A DNA stretch of 39,391 bases from a virus (IMGVR_UViG_3300013004_000081:1-39391), one strand, 5' to 3'; counted from the stretch's first letter, positions 21,507 through 29,635 are shown. The notes: a model not told the origin generated them from the letters alone. A program made the numbers and translations.

Positions 21507-22957
21507 CTTTTCTTCCCCGTAAGTTCTCCGATGACAGACTCCAGACGCTCCTTTTCCAAAAGGTAGGGAGCCCGGAACCTACGCCAGTCCTCTATTTCCT
21601 TGTCTTTCTTTGCCATCTCCTTCTTCACCTCTTGCTCCTTGTCGTCCAGCTTGGAGATGGCCTTGTCAAGTTCCTCCCTCAGCCTCAGTTTTTCCTCTCT
21701 CGTGGATGATACGCCCGCCAGCGTCAACATCAAATCTGATTTTTCGGAGTTGAGGTTGGCAATGATGGTCTCAGTCTCGGATATGTGCTCCGTAGCCTCC
21801 TCCAGCGAGGCGATCCAAGCCTTTATTTTTGAGAGATCATCGGAAGTCAGCCCGGAAATTTTCTCAGGGATGTTCTCTTCCTTCTCTTCCTGGAGCTCCG
21901 GTTCGTCGTCTTCTTGAGGGTGGCTTGCTGGAATCTGGACACAAGCCTCAGCCCTGCACCAACCGGGATTCATTTTCGCTATGACCGAATCGTGCAAGAA
22001 TGCCTTGAGCGAATTGATTCTTTTTTCGCCCCTGTGGGTGATCTTGTAACCCCGCACGCCTTCGCCCACCCGACCATCCGAAGAGGTGCAGTATATCCGC
22101 TCCAAGTAGCCGTCCCTGCAAAGGGCCATCGTCAGCGCCCTCATCGCCCCTTGGTGGGTTTCGTATTCCCACTTCCCGATTCCCGAAACAAACTTCTTCA
22201 CGCCCAAGTTGTCAATTATTGAGTCGGACGCAGCCTTCTTCTTCGCGAATCCATCCTCGGCAACGAAACTTATGGCTATTAAGGCTTTGTCCATGACATC
22301 TTGGTCAGACATGGAGACCCGCTCGTCTATTTCAAGCGAAGAGGTTTTTGATACTTGGGGGGTTCCGACCTCGGATGCTATGTCTGAGGAGTTTAGGCAA
22401 ACATCCGGTATCGTAGCAACATCCACATCTTGTTTGCCACTGATTCCTTCCTCAATTATCTGCCGCGTCATATCTTCATCAGCCAGGGAATTTGTCGGCT
22501 TGATGGAATTTTCGTTGCGGATCTTTTGAGCCTCGCGAGGCAAGACTCTGACCACAGGAGGAGGAGGCATATCTCTGAGTTCTGGGTACATGATTGCAGC
22601 CTTGAGAGCAATTGTTTCGTGTATTTTGAGTGTTTGCGGGTGTACTCTTTCCATGAGGTGAAAAAGAACTCCTATTTCCACATCGTTCGGCGGCACCAGC
22701 GTGTACTCAAAACTCGTGTCGTTGCCACCGGGCTTGCATCGTATGCGAATTCCCTTAACACCGCCGGAGTAGTCCAGCCTAATTGCCTTGAACCTCTCGC
22801 ACCCCTTCTTCCTGACCCTGTGGGGCATTCGCAAACCCCATTCGCCCTCATCCAAGCCGGCGTTTTCAAGAACGCGTCTTAGCATGGCTATGGTCGGATT
22901 CACTACTTTCTTGTCGGAAACTTTGAGCGAAGCCCGCTCCAGACCGATGAAGAACAT
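21503..22957 (-). CDS. Hypothetical protein with winged-helix-like and coiled-coil regions
   Basis: 484 residues. The centre (KWEYETHQGAMRALTMALCR, DGYLERIYC, RGYKITHRGEKRINSL) looks like a winged-helix DNA-binding domain. The last ~130 residues are a coiled coil (from GLTSDDLSKIKAWIASLEEA to the end). The N-terminal ~120 residues form an unrecognised domain with FEYTLVPPNDVEIG. AAGGAAAGG precedes the ATG. Middle member of the three-gene cassette 20997-24065. Perhaps a DNA-binding partner of the neighbouring ParB-like protein; that is inference. Confidence 0.65.
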   Translation of the reverse strand: MFFIGLERASLKVSDKKVVNPTIAMLRRVLENAGLDEGEWGLRMPHRVRKKGCERFKAIRLDYSGGVKGIRIRCKPGGNDTSFEYTLVPPNDVEIGVLFHLMERVHPQTLKIHETIALKAAIMYPELRDMPPPPVVRVLPREAQKIRNENSIKPTNSLADEDMTRQIIEEGISGKQDVDVATIPDVCLNSSDIASEVGTPQVSKTSSLEIDERVSMSDQDVMDKALIAISFVAEDGFAKKKAASDSIIDNLGVKKFVSGIGKWEYETHQGAMRALTMALCRDGYLERIYCTSSDGRVGEGVRGYKITHRGEKRINSLKAFLHDSVIAKMNPGWCRAEACVQIPASHPQEDDEPELQEEKEENIPEKISGLTSDDLSKIKAWIASLEEATEHISETETIIANLNSEKSDLMLTLAGVSSTREEKLRLREELDKAISKLDDKEQEVKKEMAKKDKEIEDWRRFRAPYLLEKERLESVIGELTGKKR

Positions 22958-22981
22958 GATTTTCCTTTCCTTAGGAGGACA

Positions 22982-23992
22982 TTATCGCTTAGGAACCCGC
23001 CAGCCATCTTCCCACTCAAAAATGTCAGTATCGCGTTCTACAAGTTTGGAAACCTTGCGGCCGCTCACATGATGATGAACCGCAGCAAGAGCCTTCTTGT
23101 ACAAACTGAGTCGGGTTCTGGATCCTCCCGTGACTTTCACCGCCGCATGAAGGAGCCTTGCGGGATCCTCCTTGCTCTCAAAGAGGACATCTCCGAACCT
23201 TTTGAGAAAAGGCTCCATCAGATCTGTACCGTACCACAGAACAGCCTTCAAGAAGGCTGCGAGAACATCGCTTCTGTAGGTAGGACAAACCCGCTCCAAC
23301 CATTCAATTTGAGCCCCGTACATTTCAGCAAACTCGGCAAGTTGCCCTTGCGAAATTCGCTTAGTGGCTCCATTAACGCCTCTCATCGCCGCTCGACAGA
23401 TGGCGGGAAGCTTATTCCCAATCCTGTTGTGCAGTTTCAGTTCAATCTGAACCGCCGGCTTCCTCGGAGCACCAACGTCTTCGTCTTCTCTCGCGGAAAC
23501 GAGCGTGTTGAATGTGAAGTATAGCCTCTGTGGCCGATCCAACTGCACTATTGCCGTAAGCCTGTGCTGACCGTTATGCAGATACCCCTTGTAGTCAATC
23601 GCGATGGACTGGCTGTTGTCGTTCCACTCGCCCGACTTCATGTCAGAACGATACCGGTCAACCACAGTCTGCATGATCCTTTTTCGAGGGTTGTTGTTCC
23701 ACTCCAGAAGTTTTTTGGCCATGTCTGGAGTTACTAGCACGAATTCACTATACTGCTTGGGAAACTTGGTGTTGTGGAACCAAGGCTTGCCCGTACGCCC
23801 CGCGAGCGACAAGTAGTGGCTCTGATTGTCCTCCGCCTCAGCCTCTATTCCGGCAATGGCTCGCTTCTCCGAATTGACCTCGGCAGGCTTCGGAATATAG
23901 TGCCTCTTTCCCGTGACATCACTCGAGGAAAAGCCCATCTTTTCAAGTTTCGCAAGAATAGCGATCCGCTCTGCATCCAAGTCAACAGACAT
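22982..23992 (-). CDS. ParB/DGQHR-like phage protein
   Basis: 336 residues from ATG 23992 (AGAGGTGA upstream; the frame is open to 24052). The N-terminal half has VTPDMAKKLLEWNNN and GEWNDNSQSIAIDYKG followed by HNGQHRLTAIVQ (139-150). This is a common phage domain with a (D/N)GQHR motif related to ParB/Srx-type and DndB-type proteins. The C-terminal ~115 residues recur in the protein at 20997. First gene of the cassette behind the sigma70-type promoter at 24038, so expected early. Whether it binds nucleotide or DNA is not known. Confidence 0.7.
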   Translation of the reverse strand: MSVDLDAERIAILAKLEKMGFSSSDVTGKRHYIPKPAEVNSEKRAIAGIEAEAEDNQSHYLSLAGRTGKPWFHNTKFPKQYSEFVLVTPDMAKKLLEWNNNPRKRIMQTVVDRYRSDMKSGEWNDNSQSIAIDYKGYLHNGQHRLTAIVQLDRPQRLYFTFNTLVSAREDEDVGAPRKPAVQIELKLHNRIGNKLPAICRAAMRGVNGATKRISQGQLAEFAEMYGAQIEWLERVCPTYRSDVLAAFLKAVLWYGTDLMEPFLKRFGDVLFESKEDPARLLHAAVKVTGGSRTRLSLYKKALAAVHHHVSGRKVSKLVERDTDIFEWEDGWRVPKR

Positions 23993-24037
23993 CGCGTCAC
24001 CTCTGGACATTTGGCAAATGGAAATCACTGTCCTATG

Positions 24038-24065
24038 ACTATACGCCGCCACCCCAAGATGTCAA
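24038..24065 (-). promoter_or_regulatory. Sigma70-type promoter TTGACA-N16-TATAGT
   Basis: Reading leftward: TTGACA at 24065-24060, 16-bp spacer, TATAGT at 24043-24038. The first gene starts at 23992, about 40 nt after the expected start point. A strong match to the host consensus and the only such element facing this cassette. Confidence 0.75.
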
Positions 24066-24201
24066 CCAAAATTTTTGGAAACCTCTATTTTTTGGCTGAA
24101 AAGACGCATTCTTTGATAGATGGGCATTCCGAGAGTACGCATCAAATCTGGGCAGTCTGGGCAATCTGAGAATTCGCTAAATCGCGATTCTGCCAAGAAT
24201 C

Positions 24202-24951
24202 TCAAAATACTTGGAGCTGCAAGTTCTCGGAGATGTAGGTGCTCTCGCCGAAATCAAGTTCGAACCACACATCGTAAATTCCGCAATCCATGTTGAGTCC
24301 CACGGTATCCAGGAAGAAATAACCCTCAGAGTCCCTTCGGTGCTCAACTTGTCCGCCAGAAACAACCATTCTCAAATCTTTTTCTGCCGGAACGCACTCT
24401 CCGCATGTTTTTTCTATGTAAATCTTTATCGGGCTCGCTATCGCCAAATTTGTATAATACCTTTGCAAGTCCGAGGCGTTGGGAACATTTGGAATAACTT
24501 CCACTGTTAACCATCTTCGCTCACCTTTTCGTATTCTGTTTGGTCTGAAGCCATAAGAAAAATCATAAACGATGGGCATGTCGGATGCATACCAAAGATC
24601 TGATATGATCTTGAACTCATTGGTCACCGTTCCGGATTGATTTTCATTGAACTGAACATACCATACATCAATGTAGTCCCCAATGACGTACACTTGATCC
24701 AAAAGACCTATGGAGACCTTGTAGTGCCCGCCGAAATCGTCAGAAACCGTCTCTATGTCGGGAGATTCAATGGTTCCTATTAGCCTACGGCCCTCGGGAT
24801 TGTCTTTTGTTATGCAAGTAGAATCCAATTGGTATATTTCAACTTTAGATACATTCTGCACGCTCTGACGGTGGTTTGAGTTGTAGGTGAACATTCTGAG
24901 GTTCAAAACATCACCAACCACTGGATTTTGATTTCTTTCCTTTATTGCCAT
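24202..24951 (-). CDS. Putative virion structural protein
   Basis: 249 residues of beta-rich sequence starting MAIKERNQNPVVGD. Segments such as GHYKVSIGLLDQVYVIGDYI and YDVWFELDFGES look like immunoglobulin-like or adhesin-type strands. It follows the hub gene and its -1 frame ORF on the same strand, within a structural block. A baseplate or tail-surface role fits the position, but I cannot name the family. Confidence 0.55.
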   Translation of the reverse strand: MAIKERNQNPVVGDVLNLRMFTYNSNHRQSVQNVSKVEIYQLDSTCITKDNPEGRRLIGTIESPDIETVSDDFGGHYKVSIGLLDQVYVIGDYIDVWYVQFNENQSGTVTNEFKIISDLWYASDMPIVYDFSYGFRPNRIRKGERRWLTVEVIPNVPNASDLQRYYTNLAIASPIKIYIEKTCGECVPAEKDLRMVVSGGQVEHRRDSEGYFFLDTVGLNMDCGIYDVWFELDFGESTYISENLQLQVF

Positions 24952-24954
24952 GCG

Positions 24955-25203
24955 TTATCTCTTAGTTTTCGCTTTCCTTCTCGCCGACTCCATGGCTTCG
25001 TTCTCCTTTTCTTTCTGCTGGATGAATCTGCTTATCAGCCATTTTCTTTCATTGATGGGCAAAGACATGAAGTTCTCTCGGCTCTGGTGCATGTGGTAGA
25101 TGAAGAAGAACATCTCCTCCATCAAGTTGCTCCAAAGTTCTAGGCTTGAGTCCTCGATATCGTATTTTTCTTTCGCTTTGCCCGCGGGAAGAAAAAATTT
25201 GCT
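24955..25203 (-). CDS. Short -1 frame ORF, probable frameshift extension of the hub protein
   Basis: A frame open from 25203 to the stop at 24955, -1 relative to the hub gene. Its sequence is protein-like from the overlap onward (KAKEKYDIEDSSLELWSNL, MEEMFFFIYHMHQSRENFMS, LPINERKWLISRFIQQ), while the overlapped hub tail is only K/R-rich. It could be made by -1 slippage at 25191-25200, adding 78 residues to hub codon 360, or from ATG 25122 (55 residues) after a GGAG site. In T4 the gene after 26 is 51, so it may be a positional counterpart. Coding nature likely; mode of expression open. Confidence 0.6.
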   Translation of the reverse strand, partial: SKFFLPAGKAKEKYDIEDSSLELWSNLMEEMFFFIYHMHQSRENFMSLPINERKWLISRFIQQKEKENEAMESARRKAKTKR

Positions 25204-26270
25204 TCAAGCGGAAGTTCTATTTCAAAGTCCCTCATTGTGTATGGATTTGTTATGTTTATCTTCGTATCCACGCCGAACGGAGGCTCGTTAACAACTGTTC
25301 TCAAATAAGCCACATCTTGAATAGGCAACTTCTTTAGAAGCGTCTGTATTTCCAACTTGTCCGTCAGTCCCTCAATTTCCTCTATGAGATGGGCTGTTCT
25401 AAACAACAGTGTGTCATCGGCCTGACCTGAAAGATCAAAGTTCTTAGCCCTTCTTTCTCTGTATTCCTGAATCAACTGCTCATCCTTGCCCACAGCCAGC
25501 CGATATCGGAACCTATACTCGGTCGTCGGCAGGACATCCTCCAAATTTTCTGGACCAAAATCCTCTGTGCAGTAGTCAACATAAAGGTCGTTGAGGTTAA
25601 TGGTGGTTGCAAAGGTCTGATCCGAATCCGGATCCTTCACCTCTACATCGTATTCCGGCGTATACGATATGCCCCTTAAATAAATCAACATGTATGTTCT
25701 GTCTTGAGTCAAAAAATTAGCCGAGTCGTAGCTTTCCCTCATGCAGCGATTGAAGATCATATTGATGGCTTGCCCCTTCTTGACGAACCGAGGCGTAGCC
25801 AGTATCTCTTCCTCCTCGCCCGTCATGGGGCGCAAGTGGATGACGCCGTCCTTTGGGCCGTTCTCCCCGTCATAAAACTTTCCTTTTGATGGAAGCTGGA
25901 TGGGCTCGAACACCATTGTTCCCTTTGTGCCAATCCCAGCAATCAACTCCTCCAACTTGCCACTCCCCGTCACCCTCATTTCTGACTTTCTGCTCTGTTG
26001 GTCGGGCTTGGAGCCTCCCGATCTAGCATCCATCTTCTTGGAGGCCACAGCCTGCTTGAATGCCTCCGGAATCCTTCCCGTGACCTTCACCCCGGCCTCA
26101 GCAGCTGGATTTTCAAGTTCTTTTTCTACTTCGGCCGCAGCACTCTGTCGCATCGCCGCCATCCTCGCCAGTTGCTCAGCAGCATTTTCGTTTTCCGTAT
26201 TTTGAAAATCCCCATCTATCTCCTCTTGGGAAATGCTTCTTTTCTGTGGTCTGAAAGTCTCGTCGGCCAT
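25140..26270 (-). CDS. gp26: gp26-like baseplate hub protein (T4_baseplate family)
   Basis: 376 residues. The first ~100 are charged and low-complexity (QTNETENAAEQ-type composition, KPDQQSRKSE). The family core follows: MVFEPIQLPSKGKFY (119-133), then IHLRPMTGEEEEILATPRFV (144-163) and GQAINMIFNRCM, which match the layout of T4 gp26-like baseplate hub proteins. Longer than T4 gp26 (208 residues). AAAGGAG precedes the ATG. The last 15 residues overlap the -1 frame ORF and may be replaced by frameshifting. Family likely; hub location taken from T4. Confidence 0.72.
   Translation of the reverse strand: MADETFRPQKRSISQEEIDGDFQNTENENAAEQLARMAAMRQSAAAEVEKELENPAAEAGVKVTGRIPEAFKQAVASKKMDARSGGSKPDQQSRKSEMRVTGSGKLEELIAGIGTKGTMVFEPIQLPSKGKFYDGENGPKDGVIHLRPMTGEEEEILATPRFVKKGQAINMIFNRCMRESYDSANFLTQDRTYMLIYLRGISYTPEYDVEVKDPDSDQTFATTINLNDLYVDYCTEDFGPENLEDVLPTTEYRFRYRLAVGKDEQLIQEYRERRAKNFDLSGQADDTLLFRTAHLIEEIEGLTDKLEIQTLLKKLPIQDVAYLRTVVNEPPFGVDTKINITNPYTMRDFEIELPLEANFFFPRAKRKKNTISRTQA
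25191..25200 (-). promoter_or_regulatory. Candidate programmed -1 frameshift site AAATTTTTTC
   Basis: In the hub reading frame the sequence is GCA-AAT-TTT-TTC. It contains two overlapping heptamers of the X-XXY-YYZ form with correct phase, A-AAT-TTT and T-TTT-TTC. It lies in the only window (25203-25143) where both frames are open. No stimulatory structure was identified by eye. Confidence 0.55.
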
Positions 26271-26313
26271 TTTTTCTCCTTTAGATTTTACGGGTGAAGT
26301 ATTCTATTAGAGA

Positions 26314-26676
26314 GTGATAAGGATAAATTTTCAAAATGTGGAAGATCTTATTTTCCACGACAAAGAAGCGTGGAAAAACATGCCCGACTTGGTTTATCTG
26401 CGCGACCAATGGAGGATGAGCAAAATGAGCCCCATGCTAAGGGCTCTCGGAAGGAAATCTTTGTTGGATTTCCTTCGTTCCGCAAAGGATAGGCATGAAG
26501 ATGTACTGTCACTTTATTTCAAAGATACAGTGACTATTGATAAAATAGATCGCCACCTTGTTAAGAACATAGAGTTCGGCCTGGACGACGAGCCCGAACT
26601 TGAGTTTGCTGAGATCTATTCTGGATTTTCCACTTTCAGAAAAAAAGATAAGATACATATTACATTCTGGAGATAG
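26314..26676 (+). CDS. Hypothetical protein
   Basis: 120 residues from GTG 26314; no ATG is available in frame nearby, and the ribosome site is weak. Charged, with LRDQWRMSKMSPMLRALGRK in the middle and an acidic stretch (LDDEPELEFAE). It starts the rightward run 26314-27653 and is divergent from the hub gene. Unrecognised. Confidence 0.6.
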   Translation: MIRINFQNVEDLIFHDKEAWKNMPDLVYLRDQWRMSKMSPMLRALGRKSLLDFLRSAKDRHEDVLSLYFKDTVTIDKIDRHLVKNIEFGLDDEPELEFAEIYSGFSTFRKKDKIHITFWR

Positions 26677-26679
26677 TTA

Positions 26680-27000
26680 ATGGATTCTTTTACTTCATTT
26701 TTACTGTTCGCTCTTTCTGTCATAGGAATGACCAACATCATTGTAGATCCGGCCTACATCATGCAGCCTGCTAGAGACTTCATAGAAAAAAGATGCCACC
26801 CTTGGGTCAACAAACTGGTTTCTTGCTACCAATGTTCTGGAACATGGGTCGGCTTCTTGTTCGGATACATATTGATCGGAAAAGATCCTCTTGTGGTTTT
26901 TTCTTGTGGCATGGCAGGAAGTTTTTTGGCCACTCTTTCGGCCACATATATGAACTATCTAGAGGCGAAAAGCGTCGTGGAAACAAACTTTAATGAGTAA
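26680..27000 (+). CDS. Membrane protein with CxxC-GxWVG motif (DUF1360-like)
   Basis: 106 residues with two or three hydrophobic segments (5-25, ~52-67 and ~72-92). SCYQCSGTWVGFLFGY (about 48-63) matches the CxxCxGxWxG signature of DUF1360-type small membrane proteins found in bacteria and large phages; function unknown. GGAGA precedes the ATG. It overlaps the zinc-ribbon gene by 8 bp. Confidence 0.7.
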   Translation: MDSFTSFLLFALSVIGMTNIIVDPAYIMQPARDFIEKRCHPWVNKLVSCYQCSGTWVGFLFGYILIGKDPLVVFSCGMAGSFLATLSATYMNYLEAKSVVETNFNE

Positions 27001-27277
27001 AAAGCAAATACTACTTTGCGATTATTGCGGGTGGAAAAAGATCTGCGACCAAGGATCGTCGGGCTTGCATGAGCTAAAGAACGACACGCTCAGCAGTAAG
27101 AAGTTCAGATGCCCAAACTGTGGGCGAGCCGTATCCGCCAGGTCTTTTAAAGACCCGCAAGGCGAAGCCGACAGGAAGTCCCATGAAACAAAAATTGAAG
27201 AAGACAATAAAAAGTGGATGGAAGAAAACACGCAGTTTCAAGAAAAGTTCCTAAAGGAGACGCAAGATGAGCAATGA
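26993..27277 (+). CDS. Zinc-ribbon protein
   Basis: 94 residues. CDYC near residue 9 and CPNC near residue 40, with Cys18 between, form a zinc-ribbon site; the C-terminal half is a charged helix (ADRKSHETKIEEDNKKWMEE). Zinc ribbons of this kind are often nucleic-acid or protein binding. The start codon lies inside the end of the preceding gene and the stop region overlaps the next start, so the three genes are coupled. Confidence 0.68.
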   Translation: MSKKQILLCDYCGWKKICDQGSSGLHELKNDTLSSKKFRCPNCGRAVSARSFKDPQGEADRKSHETKIEEDNKKWMEENTQFQEKFLKETQDEQ

Positions 27278-27653
27278 AAAGAAGATAACGCTAATAGATG
27301 TGAAGAAGGCACTCAAGGACTCAAGATTCAGGCTGACGCTCCCGAAAGAGATGGAGAAGGAAGTCGATGAATTCTTGAATAATCCCGGGTGTGCCTGCCA
27401 TGTTCCCCTTTACAAGAAAATTGTGAAAGAATGTAAAGACCAACTGCGAAAATATTATCCAAACATGGATGTGCCAGACCATGAGGAGGAAGTCAAAAAG
27501 TTAGCCGAGAACAGTTGGTCTGTAATAAACTGCCACATAGACGAACTCGAGAAGAAACTCAGCAAACTTGGACCCGGACGAAAGCAATTAGATGTGGCAA
27601 GATGGGAAGACCAAGTCACCGTTGTCGTAAACGATCTGGATATTATCTTCTAG
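27267..27653 (+). CDS. Hypothetical protein
   Basis: 128 residues starting MSNEKKITLIDVKKAL. A central NNPGCACHVPLYKKIVKECK stands out, with Cys residues that could bind metal. I believe similar sequences occur in T4-like marine phages without known function, but cannot confirm it. AAGGAG precedes the ATG. Last gene of the rightward run, overlapping the convergent gene by 4 bp. Confidence 0.68.
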   Translation: MSNEKKITLIDVKKALKDSRFRLTLPKEMEKEVDEFLNNPGCACHVPLYKKIVKECKDQLRKYYPNMDVPDHEEEVKKLAENSWSVINCHIDELEKKLSKLGPGRKQLDVARWEDQVTVVVNDLDIIF

Positions 27654-27898
27654 TCGCTGGAAGGGACTTCTAAATTTATTGCTATATCGTCACGCCAGTC
27701 CGAACGATGAAGAACGCAATCCTTGATTCTTTTGCTTATGAAGATATTTTTTTCAGCCATCAAATCAATGAGTTCATGATTTTGCTCAACTAATTCAAGA
27801 CATTTTTTCCTTGCTTGTTCGTAATTATCCGCTGCCAATTCAATAGTTTCTTCGCAACAGCAGCCGAAATAAATTATGGAGACCTTGAATTTCTTCAA
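27650..27898 (-). CDS. Small hypothetical protein, TTG start
   Basis: 82 residues from a TTG codon; AAGGAGG five bases before it makes the start secure. It begins MKKFKVSIIYFGCCCEETIE and looks like a small alpha/beta protein with a Cys triplet at 13-15. A TATATAAA box at 27918 lies 19 bases before the start. Unrecognised. Confidence 0.68.
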   Translation of the reverse strand: MKKFKVSIIYFGCCCEETIELAADNYEQARKKCLELVEQNHELIDLMAEKNIFISKRIKDCVLHRSDWRDDIAINLEVPSSD

Positions 27899-27917
27899 TA
27901 CAACCTCCTTGTATATC

Positions 27918-27925
27918 TTTATATA
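27918..27925 (-). promoter_or_regulatory. Candidate late promoter box TATATAAA
   Basis: Late-box-like octamer reading leftward, 19 bases before the TTG start at 27898. The AAGGAGG ribosome site falls in the short leader, the normal T4 late-gene arrangement. Confidence 0.5.
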
Positions 27926-27933
27926 TCCAAGAT

Positions 27934-28863
27934 TCAGATTGTTTTTTGCACTATGAATTTTGATTGACTAATTAACTGTTGGATATTTTCTATCATTTTT
28001 TTGGGGTATTCTTTATATTTTGATATTTCTATGGGAAAAGAATCCTTGCTTAGTCTTCTTTTTCCTATTATGATTGAATTTTCATACATTCGTCTTGCCT
28101 TTTCGTATTTTTGATCCTTGTATAAAATGTCCCCCAACAGACACCAGAACTCGGAGAATGTTGGGCAAACTGAAAGGCACGATAGTGCGTTCTTTGTCGC
28201 TTCATTTAGGTTGCCCGTGTGTAAATGCACTTGGGCCATATAGTACCTCAGAAGTATTCCCGATGCGCCCGCCTTAGAATCCATTATCAAATACTGATCC
28301 GCAAAAGAAAAGAACTCTTTGTACATTCTGTTGGCCAGACACGAACAAGCCATGTAGTAGTAAGGATCCGGCGAGGTTGGCTTTCTGGAGATCCATTCCC
28401 TACAGATAGACATCTTTTCATTTCGATTGTCGGGCTGAACCCCTGACAAAATAACTACATTCGGGTCGCAATCTGCCGTGTCGTCGACCAAGGTTTCATA
28501 TATCGGATTGACGAACTTGATATCCCTCCAAATCCTTATTTCCTTAGATACAATCCCTCCTTGTACAACATATATTCTTGTTGTTCTTTCGTAATTTTTA
28601 ATTTTTTCAGCCCCACTAGCCAACACCTCCCACGGATCCAAATAAAGGTTCATGCCTTCGGCGGCCAAATTGTTCCTGACCTTGGCGTAATCTCCGTCAA
28701 ACCGGACTGGAATCACTTCTGCTCCGTATTCGGCACAAATCCGATCTGTTCCGTCCGTAGACCCCAGATTGCCGACTACAATTCTGCCGATCCCGGCCAA
28801 AGAATCCAAGGTCTTTTTAATGGTTTTGGAGTTATTCTTGATTAGAATTTGTACTGTCAGCAT
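27934..28863 (-). CDS. GT2 glycosyltransferase with TPR-like C-terminus
   Basis: 309 residues. The N-terminus MLTVQILIKNNSKTIKKTLD and IVVGNLGSTDGTDRI (33-47) are the nucleotide-sugar-binding part of GT2 enzymes (NxGSxDGT form). No clear catalytic DxD is visible after it, so it may be reduced or inactive. From about residue 165, repeated helical pairs (DPYYYMACSCLANRMYKEFF, YYMAQVHLHTGNLNEATKNA, FWCLLGDILYKDQKYEKARR) look like TPR repeats. It overlaps the small upstream gene by 32 bp. Confidence 0.75.
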   Translation of the reverse strand: MLTVQILIKNNSKTIKKTLDSLAGIGRIVVGNLGSTDGTDRICAEYGAEVIPVRFDGDYAKVRNNLAAEGMNLYLDPWEVLASGAEKIKNYERTTRIYVVQGGIVSKEIRIWRDIKFVNPIYETLVDDTADCDPNVVILSGVQPDNRNEKMSICREWISRKPTSPDPYYYMACSCLANRMYKEFFSFADQYLIMDSKAGASGILLRYYMAQVHLHTGNLNEATKNALSCLSVCPTFSEFWCLLGDILYKDQKYEKARRMYENSIIIGKRRLSKDSFPIEISKYKEYPKKMIENIQQLISQSKFIVQKTI

Positions 28864-29023
28864 TGAATTTTTCTCTTAAAATTAACTCCATGGCCTCCGC
28901 CTCTTTTTCCATGCCCATGGCCAAGTAGTGGCTCTTAAGATCCTCGTATCCTTTTTCTGCAAATGGATTTTCCAAAATGAATAAAAGTGACGAAAAAATC
29001 GCCTCATAATTGGATTTCTCCAT
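28832..29023 (-). CDS. Small acidic hypothetical protein
   Basis: 63 residues, helical and acidic (MEKSNYEAIFSSLLFILENP; MEKEAEAMELILREKF). AAAGGAG seven bases before the ATG supports the start, and TATAATAG lies in the region upstream. It overlaps the glycosyltransferase start. The helices could be one more TPR-like unit belonging functionally to its neighbour. Unrecognised. Confidence 0.65.
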   Translation of the reverse strand: MEKSNYEAIFSSLLFILENPFAEKGYEDLKSHYLAMGMEKEAEAMELILREKFNADSTNSNQE

Positions 29024-29098
29024 TTTTTCTCCTTTAGTTCATCACTATTATAGGGGTGCATATTACTTTTAGATAAGGCCTATGCCATCTGGAGGACA

Positions 29099-29635
29099 AT
29101 GAATGAATATTTGAACAACAAGACCTTTGAAAGCATTATAAATCAATTTCAAGATTCCAAGAGGGAAAAGCAGAGGCTTTTGATAATCATAGACGAGATA
29201 AAAGGCACATTAGACAGAAAAAAAATCAGGAAGGTCAAAAACAACTATAACAAATCGCTTTTGAAGGCCAAAGAAGATCTTCTCAGAGAGACGGACGCAA
29301 GCCACGAAGACTCAAAGCAAAAGTTGGCCGTCGCCTTCTTCACACTTTCTGAAAACATAGTCAGATACGCCAAATTCCAACTCATAGACGCGGACGACGC
29401 AATACAAGAGGGCGTAATGATATGCTTTGACAAAATAGGAAGGTTTGACTCGAGGAAGGGAAAGGCCTTCAACTACATGACTACATGCATACTTAACCAC
29501 TTCAGACAACTCTACAGAACGGCAAGAAACTATAACGAACTTAAGAAAAAATACTTAAATCATATGCAGATGATTGAGGGAAACTCTTCGTTCAAAAATG
29601 GAAAGGTTCTGTTTGATAACAACAACCATTCATAA
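29099..29635 (+). CDS. gp55: gp55-like late-transcription sigma factor
   Basis: 178 residues. Residues ~75-148 contain a sigma region 2-like block: FTLSENIVRYAKFQLIDADD, AIQEGVMICFDKIGRFDSRK, then GKAFNYMTTCILNHFRQLYR. This agrees in layout with T4 gp55 (185 residues), the small sigma factor that directs host RNA polymerase to TATAAATA promoters together with the sliding clamp and gp33. There is no region 4, as expected. GGAGG lies close to the ATG. Its presence supports reading the TATATAA boxes as late promoters. Confident as a sigma factor, fairly confident as gp55. Confidence 0.85.
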   Translation: MNEYLNNKTFESIINQFQDSKREKQRLLIIIDEIKGTLDRKKIRKVKNNYNKSLLKAKEDLLRETDASHEDSKQKLAVAFFTLSENIVRYAKFQLIDADDAIQEGVMICFDKIGRFDSRKGKAFNYMTTCILNHFRQLYRTARNYNELKKKYLNHMQMIEGNSSFKNGKVLFDNNNHS

